NCBI GenBank assembly: GCA_045642965.1 | Contig: JAZUJX010000083.1 | Coordinates: 1-10,837, forward strand | Length of the DNA: 10,837 nucleotides | Direction of reading: 5' to 3' | From: Equadaptatus sp045642965 | Lineage (GTDB): Bacteria > Synergistota > Synergistia > Synergistales > Synergistaceae | Part shown: one piece after another, positions 1 through 7,186 of the stretch | Layout: the number at the start of each line of letters is the position of its first letter | Position numbering within the stretch: position 1 is the stretch's first letter | Position numbers and translations under genes: made by a program | The notes under the pieces: generated by a model | Told to the model about the DNA's origin: nothing | The model's input: the letters and a program-made list of their open reading frames with translations, nothing else | Database searches by the model: none

Positions 1-37
1 CGTTGAATTTATTTACGGCTTTTCTTCCCGATTAACG

Positions 38-367
38 TCAGAAATACGCGGTGGGTTTGCCGGAACTTTCTTTGCCGCCTGTTTCCCGGAGGACGTTTTG
101 AGGGTACCTTCTACGCATTACGTAGTGCGGGAGTTCACGCAACACCTGATAAGCACATTCTAGTTGGGTCAAGCAAGGCGCTGAAATACTTCGGTAACGG
201 TCGCGGTTCGCGCCGGATTTCAGGGCTGCGACATGTGTCCCTTTCAGGAGAACTTCCGAAACGTCTGCAGACGGGCGAATAACAATAAAATGTGTTATCC
301 GTTTATGTTGTTGTACCAAAATTCTGCCGTTGGCTGTCATTTGACGGCTGCCGGCAAAAATATTCAA
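38..367 (-). other. Doubtful 109-codon open frame in a palindrome-rich region; possible dispersed repeat
   Basis: An open frame runs from a TTG at 367 to a TGA at 38. The first in-frame ATG is at 340. Neither start has a clear Shine-Dalgarno sequence, and the TTG lies directly after the T-run of the hairpin at 376-401, so transcription from the right would be blocked. The predicted peptide is basic, has no motif I can name and shows no membrane segment or signal peptide. It uses several codons (AGA, AGG, CTA, CGG) that seem rare in the neighbouring genes. The DNA contains a perfect 12-bp palindrome at 262-273 (CGTCTGCAGACG) and a near-perfect 14-bp one at 115-128 (centre TACGTA). The C-terminal residues (MRRRYPQN, GKPTAYF) vaguely recall hypothetical frames that recur in related genomes, but this is memory I cannot verify. 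It is more likely a repeat or spacer than a conventional gene. Confidence 0.2.
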
Positions 368-375
368 AAAACAAG

Positions 376-401
376 GCGGGGGATTGAAATAAGTCTCCCG
401 C
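376..401. terminator. Intrinsic terminator-like hairpin with T-runs on both sides
   Basis: GCGGGGGA (376-383) pairs with TCTCCCGC (394-401), eight pairs including one G-U, around a 10-base loop. On the plus strand TTTT follows at 402-405. On the minus strand the opposite arm is followed by CTTGTTTTTT. It could end transcription in either direction. No plus-strand gene is evident to its left, so its client is unknown. It may back up the stronger minus-strand terminator at 470-510. Confidence 0.5.
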
Positions 402-469
402 TTTTGTATTCAGTGCGAAATTGAGGTCTAAAACTCAACTCTTCATATCATTATTTTTATGATTCGCCG

Positions 470-510
470 AAAAAAATGGCTTGGGTGTTTATTAAAACTT
501 TCCCAAGCCG
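470..510 (-). terminator. Rho-independent terminator of the liv-pgsA-M20 operon
   Basis: GGCTTGGG (478-485) and CCCAAGCC (502-509) form a perfect 8-bp stem. An inner GTTT/AAAC pairing (487-490 with 495-498) extends it towards an ATTA loop. Read on the minus strand, the stem is followed, after a single A, by seven T residues (complement of 470-476). It lies 24 bases past the stop codon of the M20 hydrolase gene, so it is the natural end of that long leftward transcript. Confidence 0.88.
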
Positions 511-533
511 CTGTGTTTGAATTATTCAGCCGG

Positions 534-1751
534 TTATTTGTTCATCAGCATGTGTGCGAGCACTTTTGAGCTGCCGAGGAGGTCGCTGATTTTCGTGTAT
601 TCGTTCGGCATGTGGGCGACTTCGTCGCCGAGTCCCCATACTGCCGAGGGGATTCCGATTTTGCGGAAGAATGCTCCGCACGTTCCGCCGCCGACTCCGG
701 CAATTTGCGGCTGAACGCCGAGGACGCCTTTTACGGCGTCGGCAAGAAGCCTGACGACCGGCGCTTCGGGAGAGGTGACAGGCGCCGCCGCCTCTTTCTG
801 CATGTATTTATAGCTGATTTTTACGCCGAATTTCTTTTCCGCGTCCGTTTTTTCTTTGTTGACGACTTTTTCAAATTCCTCAATCGTGATTCCGGGCAGT
901 ACGCGGCAGTCAAAGGCAAAGGTTTCCACGCCCGGAACTATGTTGATTGAGCCGACGTTTTCCCTGCGTCTTGTGGGCTCGAAGGTTGAGCATTTCGGGT
1001 CGTTGAAGACATCGTTTGTTTCAGGAAACGCCTCGTGCAGCGCACGGTCAAGCGCGCAGGAGAATTCGTTGGCAGCGCGCGCTGCGTTGTTTCCGAGCTG
1101 CGGAAGGCTTGCGTGCGTCTGTTTTCCTTCAAGCGTAAATTCAAGCCAGAATATGCTTTTTTCGGCTATTTCAATGAAACTGCCGTCCGTGCTTGTCATG
1201 TCGGGGACTATTACAAGATCATCGGGATGGAAGATGTCCTGTTTTATAAGGTGCTGTATTCCGTACATGCTGCCCGTTTCTTCGTTCGCGACGAAGCAGA
1301 GGCAGATTTCGTATTTCGGTTTTATGCCGAGTTTTTTGAAGGCAAGCGCCGTGTAAATTGACGCGACAAGCGAGGTACCGTTGTCGCTCGTTCCGCGTCC
1401 GTAGAGTTTGTCTCCGCGCAGCTCGGCTTTGTACGGGTCGCTTTCCCAAAGAGAAAGCTCTCCGGGCGGGACTATGTCCATGTGGCTGACTATCCAGAGC
1501 CGCTGTGAGGTTTCACCCGGGATTTTTACGACAAGGTTCGGGCGCTCGTTTCCGTCCGGGTCAATGCATATGTAGTTTTCAGCCTCGCCCAGTCCGAGTT
1601 CCTTAACTTTCCCGATAAGATATTCGGCTCTTGCTTTTTCGCCCGTGCCGCCCTCTGTCGGGTTGACTGACGGTATTGCAACCATTTCTGACAGGGTCGC
1701 AAGCATTTCGTCTTTCATTGCGTCAATTTCTGCAAAAATTTTGTCTTTCAT
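534..1751 (-). CDS. M20 family metallohydrolase (ArgE/DapE/carboxypeptidase-like)
   Basis: A 405-residue zinc-dependent amidohydrolase of the M20 peptidase clan. Family members remove acyl groups from amino acids or cleave dipeptides in the cytoplasm. The metal and catalytic residues are all present: H90 and D92 in SHMDIVPPG, the bridging D123 in GRGTSDNG, the general base pair E157-E158 in ANEETGS, D184 in VPDMTS, and H380 near the C-terminus in VAHMPNEY. H213 in QTHASLP lies in the inserted dimerisation domain, where the family carries a transition-state histidine. The length is normal for the family. The ATG start follows an AGAGGCGG ribosome-binding sequence. It is the last gene of the leftward operon, 35 bp after pgsA and just before a strong terminator. 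Sitting with an amino acid importer, a role in releasing or deacylating amino acids is plausible, but the exact substrate (acetylornithine, succinyl-diaminopimelate or a dipeptide) cannot be read from the sequence. Close relatives are sometimes mislabelled diaminopimelate aminotransferase. Confidence 0.9.
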   Translation of the reverse strand: MKDKIFAEIDAMKDEMLATLSEMVAIPSVNPTEGGTGEKARAEYLIGKVKELGLGEAENYICIDPDGNERPNLVVKIPGETSQRLWIVSHMDIVPPGELSLWESDPYKAELRGDKLYGRGTSDNGTSLVASIYTALAFKKLGIKPKYEICLCFVANEETGSMYGIQHLIKQDIFHPDDLVIVPDMTSTDGSFIEIAEKSIFWLEFTLEGKQTHASLPQLGNNAARAANEFSCALDRALHEAFPETNDVFNDPKCSTFEPTRRRENVGSINIVPGVETFAFDCRVLPGITIEEFEKVVNKEKTDAEKKFGVKISYKYMQKEAAAPVTSPEAPVVRLLADAVKGVLGVQPQIAGVGGGTCGAFFRKIGIPSAVWGLGDEVAHMPNEYTKISDLLGSSKVLAHMLMNK

Positions 1752-1786
1752 TTTTACCGCCTCTTTCGTATAAATTTAGTACAAAT

Positions 1787-2341
1787 TTAGTTTTCGAGCA
1801 AATCCGCGCCTTTTACAAGGTAATCCCAGCCCGACCATATCGTAAGAGCGGTCGCGAGCCACATAATCGGTATTCCGCCCGGGATGTTGAAGATTAAAAA
1901 TATTATTCCGATCATCTGCGATACGGTTTTCACCTTACCCCATTTCGAGGCGGCAATTACCACACCCTCGGACGCCGCAACCATTCGCAGCCCCGATACG
2001 ATAAATTCGCGGGCAATGATGACGACGACCATCCAGGTCGGTACGCGTCCGAGTTCTACAAGCGAAATCAGGACGGCGACAACCATTATTTTGTCCGCAA
2101 GCGGGTCGATAAATTTTCCGAGCGTTGTTACAAGTTTTTTCTTGCGCGCAATGTAACCGTCAAAGGCGTCGGTGATTGAGGCAATTATAAAGAATGCGCC
2201 TGCAAGCAAATCTCCGAGATTCCAGCGTCCGACGTAGCTGAACTGGGAACGCAGGGTTAAAAACACCATAATCACAGGCACAAGAAATACCCGTGACAAA
2301 CTGAGAATATTCGGTACGTTCAAGGCTTTTGTCGTTTTCAT
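1787..2341 (-). CDS. pgsA: CDP-diacylglycerol--glycerol-3-phosphate 3-phosphatidyltransferase
   Basis: A 184-residue integral membrane enzyme that transfers the phosphatidyl group from CDP-diacylglycerol to glycerol-3-phosphate. The product, phosphatidylglycerol phosphate, is the committed precursor of phosphatidylglycerol and cardiolipin. The CDP-alcohol phosphotransferase signature is complete: D58, D61, G62, A65, R66, G75, D79 and D83, with exactly the family spacing DxxDGxxAR-x8-GxxxDxxxD. The N-terminal NVPNILSLSR motif and several hydrophobic segments match PgsA rather than other family members. The length is typical. The start is the only well-placed ATG, although its ribosome-binding site (GAAAGCGA) is weak, which suggests coupling to livF 23 bp upstream. 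Phosphatidylserine synthase and cardiolipin synthase share the motif but usually differ in length and N-terminus. Its place behind a transporter operon has no obvious functional reason and may simply be shared transcription. Confidence 0.93.
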   Translation of the reverse strand: MKTTKALNVPNILSLSRVFLVPVIMVFLTLRSQFSYVGRWNLGDLLAGAFFIIASITDAFDGYIARKKKLVTTLGKFIDPLADKIMVVAVLISLVELGRVPTWMVVVIIAREFIVSGLRMVAASEGVVIAASKWGKVKTVSQMIGIIFLIFNIPGGIPIMWLATALTIWSGWDYLVKGADLLEN

Positions 2342-2364
2342 AATTTTCGCTTTCGTGATTTGAT

Positions 2365-3063
2365 TTAACCGCCGAGGTAAGCGTCTATGACTCTCTTGTC
2401 GTGAAGCAGATCCTGTCCTGTTCCCTGCAGAGTTATTTCGCCTGTTTCAAGCACGTAGGCGTAGTCTGCGGCGTTCAGTGCGCCGAACGCGTTCTGTTCG
2501 ACAAGGAGCACCGTTTTTCCTTCGCGGTTGATTTCCCTTATGATTTCAAAAACTTCCTGAACAAGCAACGGCGCAAGTCCCAGCGACGGTTCGTCCATCA
2601 TTACAAGCTCTGGATTGCTCATAAGCGCACGGGCAAGCGCGAGCATCTGCTGTTCGCCTCCTGAGAGCGTTCCTCCCGGCTGCCAGCTGCGTTCTTTGAG
2701 ACGGGGGAAAAGCTCAAAGGCTTTTGCAATTGATTTTTCTACTTCGTCCGCCTTGCGCTGATATCCGCCGAGCTTCAGATTTTCAAGCACCGTGAGGTGC
2801 GGTAATATTCTGCGGCCCTCCGGACAGAGCGCAACACCAGCTTTCAGGATGTCCTCAGGCGTCTGCGTCGTAAGCTCCCTGCCGTTCCAGCTTATGCTTC
2901 CGGAGGCTTTTACAAGTCCGGCTGCGGCGCGGAGCGTTGAGCTTTTTCCGGCTCCGTTCGCCCCGATAAGCGTAACGATTTTCCCTTTCGGGACTTCAAG
3001 CGATATGCCGCGCACCGCTTCTATGCCGCCGTAATGGATTGCAAGCTGTTCAATTTTAAGCAT
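2365..3063 (-). CDS. livF: Branched-chain amino acid ABC transporter ATP-binding protein LivF
   Basis: One of the two ATPase subunits (232 residues) powering the Liv importer from the cytoplasmic face. It has Walker A GANGAGKS (34-41), the ABC signature LSGGEQQ (123-129) and Walker B LVMMDEP with D147 and E148. The switch region reads VEQNA instead of the usual EHD. That substitution, together with CPEGRRIL in the Q-loop region (80-87), is characteristic of LivF and separates it from LivG. The length is normal. The ATG overlaps the end of livG by 8 bases. A strong AAGGAGG lies inside the livG 3' end at good spacing, so the two ATPases should be made in step. Confidence 0.96.
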   Translation of the reverse strand: MLKIEQLAIHYGGIEAVRGISLEVPKGKIVTLIGANGAGKSSTLRAAAGLVKASGSISWNGRELTTQTPEDILKAGVALCPEGRRILPHLTVLENLKLGGYQRKADEVEKSIAKAFELFPRLKERSWQPGGTLSGGEQQMLALARALMSNPELVMMDEPSLGLAPLLVQEVFEIIREINREGKTVLLVEQNAFGALNAADYAYVLETGEITLQGTGQDLLHDKRVIDAYLGG

Positions 3064-3838
3064 TTGCCGCTGCCTCCTTTCCGAGGTAGGCTTCCAAAAC
3101 CTTGGGATTGCTGCGGATTTCAGCCGGTGTTCCTTCGGCGATCAGTCTGCCGTAGTCAAGAACGCGGATCCATTCCGAAATGCCCATGACAACTTTCATG
3201 TCGTGTTCAATCATAAGAATAGTGACGCCGAATTTGTCGCGGATTTTTCTGATGAAGTCCATAAGCTCAAGGCTTTCCTGCGGGTTCATACCAGCTGCCG
3301 GTTCGTCAAGAAGCAGCAGTTTCGGGTTCGTTGCGAGGGCGCGGGCAATTTCCAGTCTGCGCTGTTCGCCGTAAGGAAGTCCCGTGGCTATCTCGTCCGC
3401 AAGGTGTCTGAGCCCTACGGCTTCAAGCAGCGCAAGAGACTTTTCTTTCATTTCGCGCTCTTCGCGCACAAAGCCCGGAAGCATGAAAGGCGCCGCCCAC
3501 CAGGGCGATTTCTGACGCACCCAGCACGCGGTCATAACGTTCTGAAGCACCGTGCCGCCCGAGAAAAGGCGTATGTTCTGGAAGGTTCTGGCGATGCCTT
3601 TTTTGCAGACTTCGTGCGGTTTGAGTTTGGATATGTCTTCGCCGAGGAATATAACCTTTCCCTCCGTCGGCTTGTAAAAGCCCGTGATTATGTTGTACAC
3701 CGTAGTTTTACCGGCACCGTTCGGACCTATAAGGCTCGTTATCGTGCCTTCGGCGCATTCCATATTGAGATTGCCGACAGCGGTAAGGCCGCCGAAGCGT
3801 ATCGTTACGTTTTCAGTTTTGAGGACAGGTGCTGACAT
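3056..3838 (-). CDS. livG: Branched-chain amino acid ABC transporter ATP-binding protein LivG
   Basis: The partner ATPase of LivF (260 residues), expected to form a heterodimer under the LivH-LivM channel. Walker A is GPNGAGKTT (38-46), the Q-loop glutamine is Q87 in RTFQNIR, Walker B is LLLLDEP with D168 and E169, and the switch histidine is H202 in IEHDM. The signature is the degenerate LPYGEQR (144-150), as usual in LivG, and is followed by RLEIARALATNP. The C-terminal section (EGTPAEI, NPKVLEAYLG) is the BCAA_ATP_C tail typical of this subunit. The ATG follows directly on the livM stop codon (TAAATG), with a GGAGGG ribosome-binding site 7 bases upstream. Confidence 0.97.
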   Translation of the reverse strand: MSAPVLKTENVTIRFGGLTAVGNLNMECAEGTITSLIGPNGAGKTTVYNIITGFYKPTEGKVIFLGEDISKLKPHEVCKKGIARTFQNIRLFSGGTVLQNVMTACWVRQKSPWWAAPFMLPGFVREEREMKEKSLALLEAVGLRHLADEIATGLPYGEQRRLEIARALATNPKLLLLDEPAAGMNPQESLELMDFIRKIRDKFGVTILMIEHDMKVVMGISEWIRVLDYGRLIAEGTPAEIRSNPKVLEAYLGKEAAANA

Positions 3839-4882
3839 TTATTTGCCCTCCTTTTTTCTGTTTATAAAGCTAAACAGGCTTTCCCAGCTGAATTCGTAGC
3901 CGCCGATAATGCCTTCTCTTTTGCGGAGAATTATAAACAGCAGAATTATCGAGAAGATTACCATGCGCATGCCGGGCACGCCGTAAATTTCAAACGAGCC
4001 GATGTATATCGTGCTTTCAACAAAACGCAGCCATTCAAGCAGTATCGTGATTACAACCGCCCCCGCCAGGGAGCCGGTAATTGAACCGAGACCGCCTACG
4101 ACAACGAACATGAGAATGTTGTAGGTCAGCTGGAAGTTAAACATTTTCGGGTCAATCGTGGTTATAAGACTGCCCTGCAAGGCTCCGCCTATGCCTGCAA
4201 AAAAGGCGCCTATCGCAAAGGATATCGCTTTTGCCTTGTAGGTGTTGATGCCCATTGCTTTTGCCGCGACTTCGTCGTCGCGTATCGCGCGGAGCGTGTT
4301 GCCGAAGTTGCTTGAGAGCAGTCTGATTATCGTGTAGAACGTCAGTATGCACCAGAAATAGTTCCAGCCGAGGTTTGCGCAGGCGGGAATCCCTTTGAGA
4401 CCGAGAGAACCGTTTGTAATTGACGTTGTGTTCGTAAAAATTACGCGGATTATTTCGGCAAAACCGAGCGTGGCAATTCCGAGATAGTCTCCGCCGAGAC
4501 GGAGCACCGGAAGAGCTATAAGCAGCCCTGCCAATGCTGCCGCAAAACCGCCGAGCAGCACTGCCGCGAAGAACGGCGCGTGCATTACGCTGAACGGCCA
4601 GATGCAGGGCTTGAGAATGTACATAGCCTGTTTCTGCGCGGCAGGAAGAATAAGCATTGCGCAGACATAGGCACCTATCGCCATAAAGCCCGCGTGGCCG
4701 AGCGAGAACATTCCGGTAAAGCCGTAGATAAGGTTCAGCGAAACGGCAAGAATGGCGTTAACGGCTATGAGGTTTATAACCTGAACGACGTAGCTGTCAA
4801 AATATCTGTCCGCAAGAAAAAGGAACACGGCAAGAAACGCGAGACAGCCGAAATTGAGGGATAGTTTTTTCGTTCTGTCCAT
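3839..4882 (-). CDS. livM: Branched-chain amino acid ABC transporter permease LivM
   Basis: One of two channel subunits (347 residues) of the Liv importer. It is strongly hydrophobic, with about eight to ten membrane segments. Family motifs are FSLGHAGFMAIGAY near residues 59-72, the cytoplasmic coupling loop around RAIRDDEVAAKAMGI (198-212) that contacts the ATPases, and GGLGSITGSLAGA (263-275). These assign it to the BPD_transp_2 family and to LivM rather than LivH. It ends in a lysine-rich cytoplasmic tail. Its ATG overlaps the livH stop by one base (TAATG), with GGAGG ten bases upstream inside livH. Confidence 0.96.
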   Translation of the reverse strand: MDRTKKLSLNFGCLAFLAVFLFLADRYFDSYVVQVINLIAVNAILAVSLNLIYGFTGMFSLGHAGFMAIGAYVCAMLILPAAQKQAMYILKPCIWPFSVMHAPFFAAVLLGGFAAALAGLLIALPVLRLGGDYLGIATLGFAEIIRVIFTNTTSITNGSLGLKGIPACANLGWNYFWCILTFYTIIRLLSSNFGNTLRAIRDDEVAAKAMGINTYKAKAISFAIGAFFAGIGGALQGSLITTIDPKMFNFQLTYNILMFVVVGGLGSITGSLAGAVVITILLEWLRFVESTIYIGSFEIYGVPGMRMVIFSIILLFIILRKREGIIGGYEFSWESLFSFINRKKEGK

Positions 4883-5781
4883 TAGATTTTATCCTCCAGT
4901 TCTTCGCCGAACAGACCTGTGGGTCTTACAAACAGCACAAGGATAAGCAGGACAAACGCGAACGCGTCCCTGTAGCCCGAAAGCTCGGGGAAAAACGCGA
5001 CAATCATGATTTCAACGAAGCCTAAGATGAGACCTCCCGCCATAGCTCCCTGAACGGAGCCTATGCCGCCGAAAACAGCCGCGATAAACGCCTTGAAGCC
5101 CGGCATAACGCCCATAAACGGGTTAATCTGCGGGTATCTCATTCCCCACATAATACCGGCAGCGGCTGCCAGACCCGAGCCTATCGCGAAGGTAAGCGCG
5201 ATTATACTGTCTACCTTTACGCCCATAAGGCGCGTCGTTTCTATATCTTTGGATATTGCTCTCATTGCGAGTCCGGGCTTTGTTTTGTAAAGCATCCATA
5301 TAAGCCCCGCTACAAGCAGGAAGGAGCATACCGGCACAAAAATTGCAAGCGGTGTTATCGATATGCTGCCGAGCTTGATCGTGCGGACAAGCAGCTCGTT
5401 GCGCACCGCGTCCATTGAGCGCGGCACGCCGGTAAAGAGAACAATACAGACGTTTTCAATGAAGAATGAGACGCCGATTGCGGAAATAAGCGCCGAAATT
5501 CTGGGCGCCGAACGCAGCGGCCTGTAAGCTATTCTGTCTATGATAACCCCGAAAAGCGCGGTTCCGGCAATGGTAACCAAAACTGCAAGACCCCACGGGA
5601 GATGAAACAGCGTAACGCAGAAAAGCACTACGTAGGTGCTTACCATAAAGATATCCCCGTGGGCAAAGTTAATCAGCCTGAGGATACCGTAGACCATCGT
5701 GTAGCCGATGGCTATGAGCCCGTAAAGGCTTCCGAGTGACAGCGCGTTGAAAACGTGCTGTATAAACATGGCAAAGGACAT
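4882..5781 (-). CDS. livH: Branched-chain amino acid ABC transporter permease LivH
   Basis: The other channel subunit (299 residues from the chosen start). The open frame extends 12 codons further to an ATG at 5817. That start has no ribosome-binding site and would place the start codon against a hairpin. The ATG at 5781 has GAGGG seven bases upstream and gives the usual LivH opening (MSFAMFIQHVFNALSLGSLY, the family N-terminus). Conserved features in this numbering are NFAHG (38-42), IDRIAYRPLR (81-90), the coupling loop LRAISKDI with ETTRLMGV after it (about 171-188), and GGIGSVQGAMAGG (238-250). Repeated membrane helices span the protein. It is coupled to livM through a one-base overlap. 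It follows livK by 78 bp, with a stem-loop in the gap. Confidence 0.95.
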   Translation of the reverse strand: MSFAMFIQHVFNALSLGSLYGLIAIGYTMVYGILRLINFAHGDIFMVSTYVVLFCVTLFHLPWGLAVLVTIAGTALFGVIIDRIAYRPLRSAPRISALISAIGVSFFIENVCIVLFTGVPRSMDAVRNELLVRTIKLGSISITPLAIFVPVCSFLLVAGLIWMLYKTKPGLAMRAISKDIETTRLMGVKVDSIIALTFAIGSGLAAAAGIMWGMRYPQINPFMGVMPGFKAFIAAVFGGIGSVQGAMAGGLILGFVEIMIVAFFPELSGYRDAFAFVLLILVLFVRPTGLFGEELEDKI

Positions 5782-5817
5782 ATTGTTTCCCTCGTTCCTT
5801 ATTGCTGAATAAATCAT

Positions 5818-5841
5818 AAGGGGAGACAGCCGTCTCCCCTT
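5818..5841 (-). terminator. Intercistronic hairpin between livK and livH (partial terminator or mRNA stabiliser)
   Basis: AAGGGGAGAC (5818-5827) and GTCTCCCCTT (5832-5841) form a perfect 10-bp stem with a four-base loop. On the minus strand it is followed by TTATGATTTATT, a broken T-run, so termination is probably incomplete. It lies 18 bases after the livK stop and well before the livH ribosome-binding site. In transporter operons such a structure commonly lets the binding protein be made in excess of the permease, by attenuation or by protecting the upstream mRNA 3' end. Which of the two applies here cannot be told from the sequence. Confidence 0.75.
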
Positions 5842-5859
5842 TGTATCTGCCTTAAAAAC

Positions 5860-7014
5860 CTATTTGGGATCGACGACCTTGTAGAACTTGCGTTCGCCGT
5901 TGACAATGCGCATTATACCGATTGATTTTTCGGCGTCGTGCGTTGCGTTGATCGTCGTTTTGCCCGTTACGCCCGGAAAATCGACTGTTTTTGCAAGGGC
6001 TTCCTGAATTTTTTCAGGTTCCGCGCTGCCTGCGCGTTTGATCGCGTCAATAATGATTGAGTATGCATCGTAGCCGCACGCCGCAAGAGCGTTGGGAAGC
6101 TTGTCCTTGTAGAGCTTCTTCCAGCTTTCGGTAAATGCCTTCTGTGTTTCGTTCATTTCAGGCATTTCAGGGGCGTAGGCAAACGTTGTGAAGCTGTAGC
6201 CTTCGCATGCTTTTCCGGCTATCTTTACGATTTCGGGGTTGTCCGTCGCGTCGCCGCCGAGAATTTCAAACTTGGCGCCGAGTTCGCGCGCCTGGCGCAT
6301 AATGATTGCCGCTTCTGCAAAGTTTGCCGGTATGTAAAGAATGTCCGGGTTTTTGCTGATGATTTCGGTAAGCTGTGCCGTGAAGTCCTGGTCGCCGCTT
6401 TGATAGTTAAGCTTTGCGACGATTTTCCCGCCGTTCTTCGTGAAGTGATCCTCGAAGAAGGAAGCAAGACCTACGCTGTAGTCTGTCGTAACTTCGATGA
6501 GGCACGCAGCCGTTTTGGCTTTGAGCTCGTCAAGCGCGTACTGCGACGCGCCTGCGCCCTGGAACGGGTCAATGAAGGCAACGCGGAACGAATATTTCTT
6601 GCCCTGCGTAACCATCGGGTTCGTGCAGGAGGTTCCCACCATTGGGATTCCGTTCTTTTCGGCAACGTCTCCGCCTGCCATTGCGAGCGATGAGCCGTAG
6701 GTTCCGACGATTGCGTTGACTTTTTCTTTTGAAATAAGTCTCTTTACGGCATTTGCCGCTTCGACCTTGTCAGATTTGTTGTCAACAACGACAAGCTCGA
6801 TTTTTTTGCCGAGAACTTCCTTCTGTTCCTCGTAGGCAAGTTTGACGCCGTCAAGCTCAAGCCCGCCGCCGACAGCGTTGCCGCCGGTGATCGGAAGATA
6901 GACACCGATTTTAATCGTGTCGGCGTTTGCCGAAGGTCCTGAGGCGGGTTTCATTGCGAACCAACCGGCAAAAATGATGATAACAACTGCCAATGCGATA
7001 AGTGCTTTCTTCAT
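5860..7014 (-). CDS. livK: Branched-chain amino acid ABC transporter substrate-binding protein LivK
   Basis: The periplasmic receptor (384 residues) that delivers leucine, isoleucine, valine or related amino acids to LivH-LivM. The N-terminus has lysines followed by a hydrophobic stretch (about 4-20). A probable signal peptidase I site follows SANA near residue 32. There is no lipobox cysteine, which suggests a soluble periplasmic protein in a two-membrane cell or an uncleaved anchor. The mature part is a type 1 periplasmic binding fold: TIKIGVYLPITGG (33-45), AIVGTYGSSLA (101-111), IPMVGTSCTNP (123-133) in the ligand-contacting lobe and FRVAFIDPFQG (143-153). The start has GGAGGG seven bases upstream. 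It is the first gene of the operon. Ligand choice within the family (BCAA, other amides or amino acids) cannot be fixed from sequence alone. Confidence 0.95.
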   Translation of the reverse strand: MKKALIALAVVIIIFAGWFAMKPASGPSANADTIKIGVYLPITGGNAVGGGLELDGVKLAYEEQKEVLGKKIELVVVDNKSDKVEAANAVKRLISKEKVNAIVGTYGSSLAMAGGDVAEKNGIPMVGTSCTNPMVTQGKKYSFRVAFIDPFQGAGASQYALDELKAKTAACLIEVTTDYSVGLASFFEDHFTKNGGKIVAKLNYQSGDQDFTAQLTEIISKNPDILYIPANFAEAAIIMRQARELGAKFEILGGDATDNPEIVKIAGKACEGYSFTTFAYAPEMPEMNETQKAFTESWKKLYKDKLPNALAACGYDAYSIIIDAIKRAGSAEPEKIQEALAKTVDFPGVTGKTTINATHDAEKSIGIMRIVNGERKFYKVVDPK

Positions 7015-7077
7015 TGTACATCCCTCCGTTTAAGTATGTGGAGCTTGGGCGCATTCCGTAAATGATAATGCCAGTTC

Positions 7078-7107
7078 ATTATAGCGTAAAAATAACGGCT
7101 TGTGCAA
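7078..7107 (-). promoter_or_regulatory. Sigma70-type promoter of the liv operon
   Basis: On the minus strand TTGCAC (7107-7102) and a perfect TATAAT (7083-7078) are separated by 18 bases. Transcription would begin near 7071, leaving a leader of about 57 bases before livK, with no riboswitch-like fold evident. The -10 is embedded in TTTTACGCTATAAT, a 14-base string repeated exactly at the rlmN promoter. Confidence 0.7.
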
Positions 7108-7131
7108 TTTTCCGTATAAAATTCAGCAATA

Positions 7132-7160
7132 TTTTAAGAATTTTAAGAATTTGTTATAAT
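7132..7160 (+). promoter_or_regulatory. Extended -10 promoter of the alkylation-repair operon
   Basis: TGTTATAAT at 7152-7160 is an extended -10 with a perfect TATAAT. The -35 position (7132-7137, TTTTAA) is a poor match, as is usual for extended -10 promoters. A 9-base direct tandem repeat, ATTTTAAGA, occupies 7131-7148 across the spacer. Transcription would begin near 7167, almost next to the AAAGGAG ribosome-binding site (7172-7178). The mRNA leader would therefore be very short. Confidence 0.65.
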
Positions 7161-7186
7161 TACGGCAGGACAAAGGAGCTTATGCC

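Noticed and set aside
233..424. A 63-codon plus-strand frame beginning with ATG
   Set aside because: It runs through the hairpin at 376-401, has no convincing ribosome-binding site and no recognisable protein features.
856..1356. Long plus-strand frames opposite the M20 gene
   Set aside because: They lie fully antisense to a gene with all metal-binding residues intact and carry no motif or start signal of their own.
3203..3835. A 210-codon plus-strand frame
   Set aside because: It is the antisense shadow of livG, whose Walker motifs, family C-terminus and coupled start leave no doubt about the true frame.
5782..5817. Upstream ATG extending livH by 12 codons
   Set aside because: It abuts the hairpin at 5818-5841, lacks a ribosome-binding site and is not part of the usual LivH N-terminus; ATG 5781 has GAGGG at good spacing.
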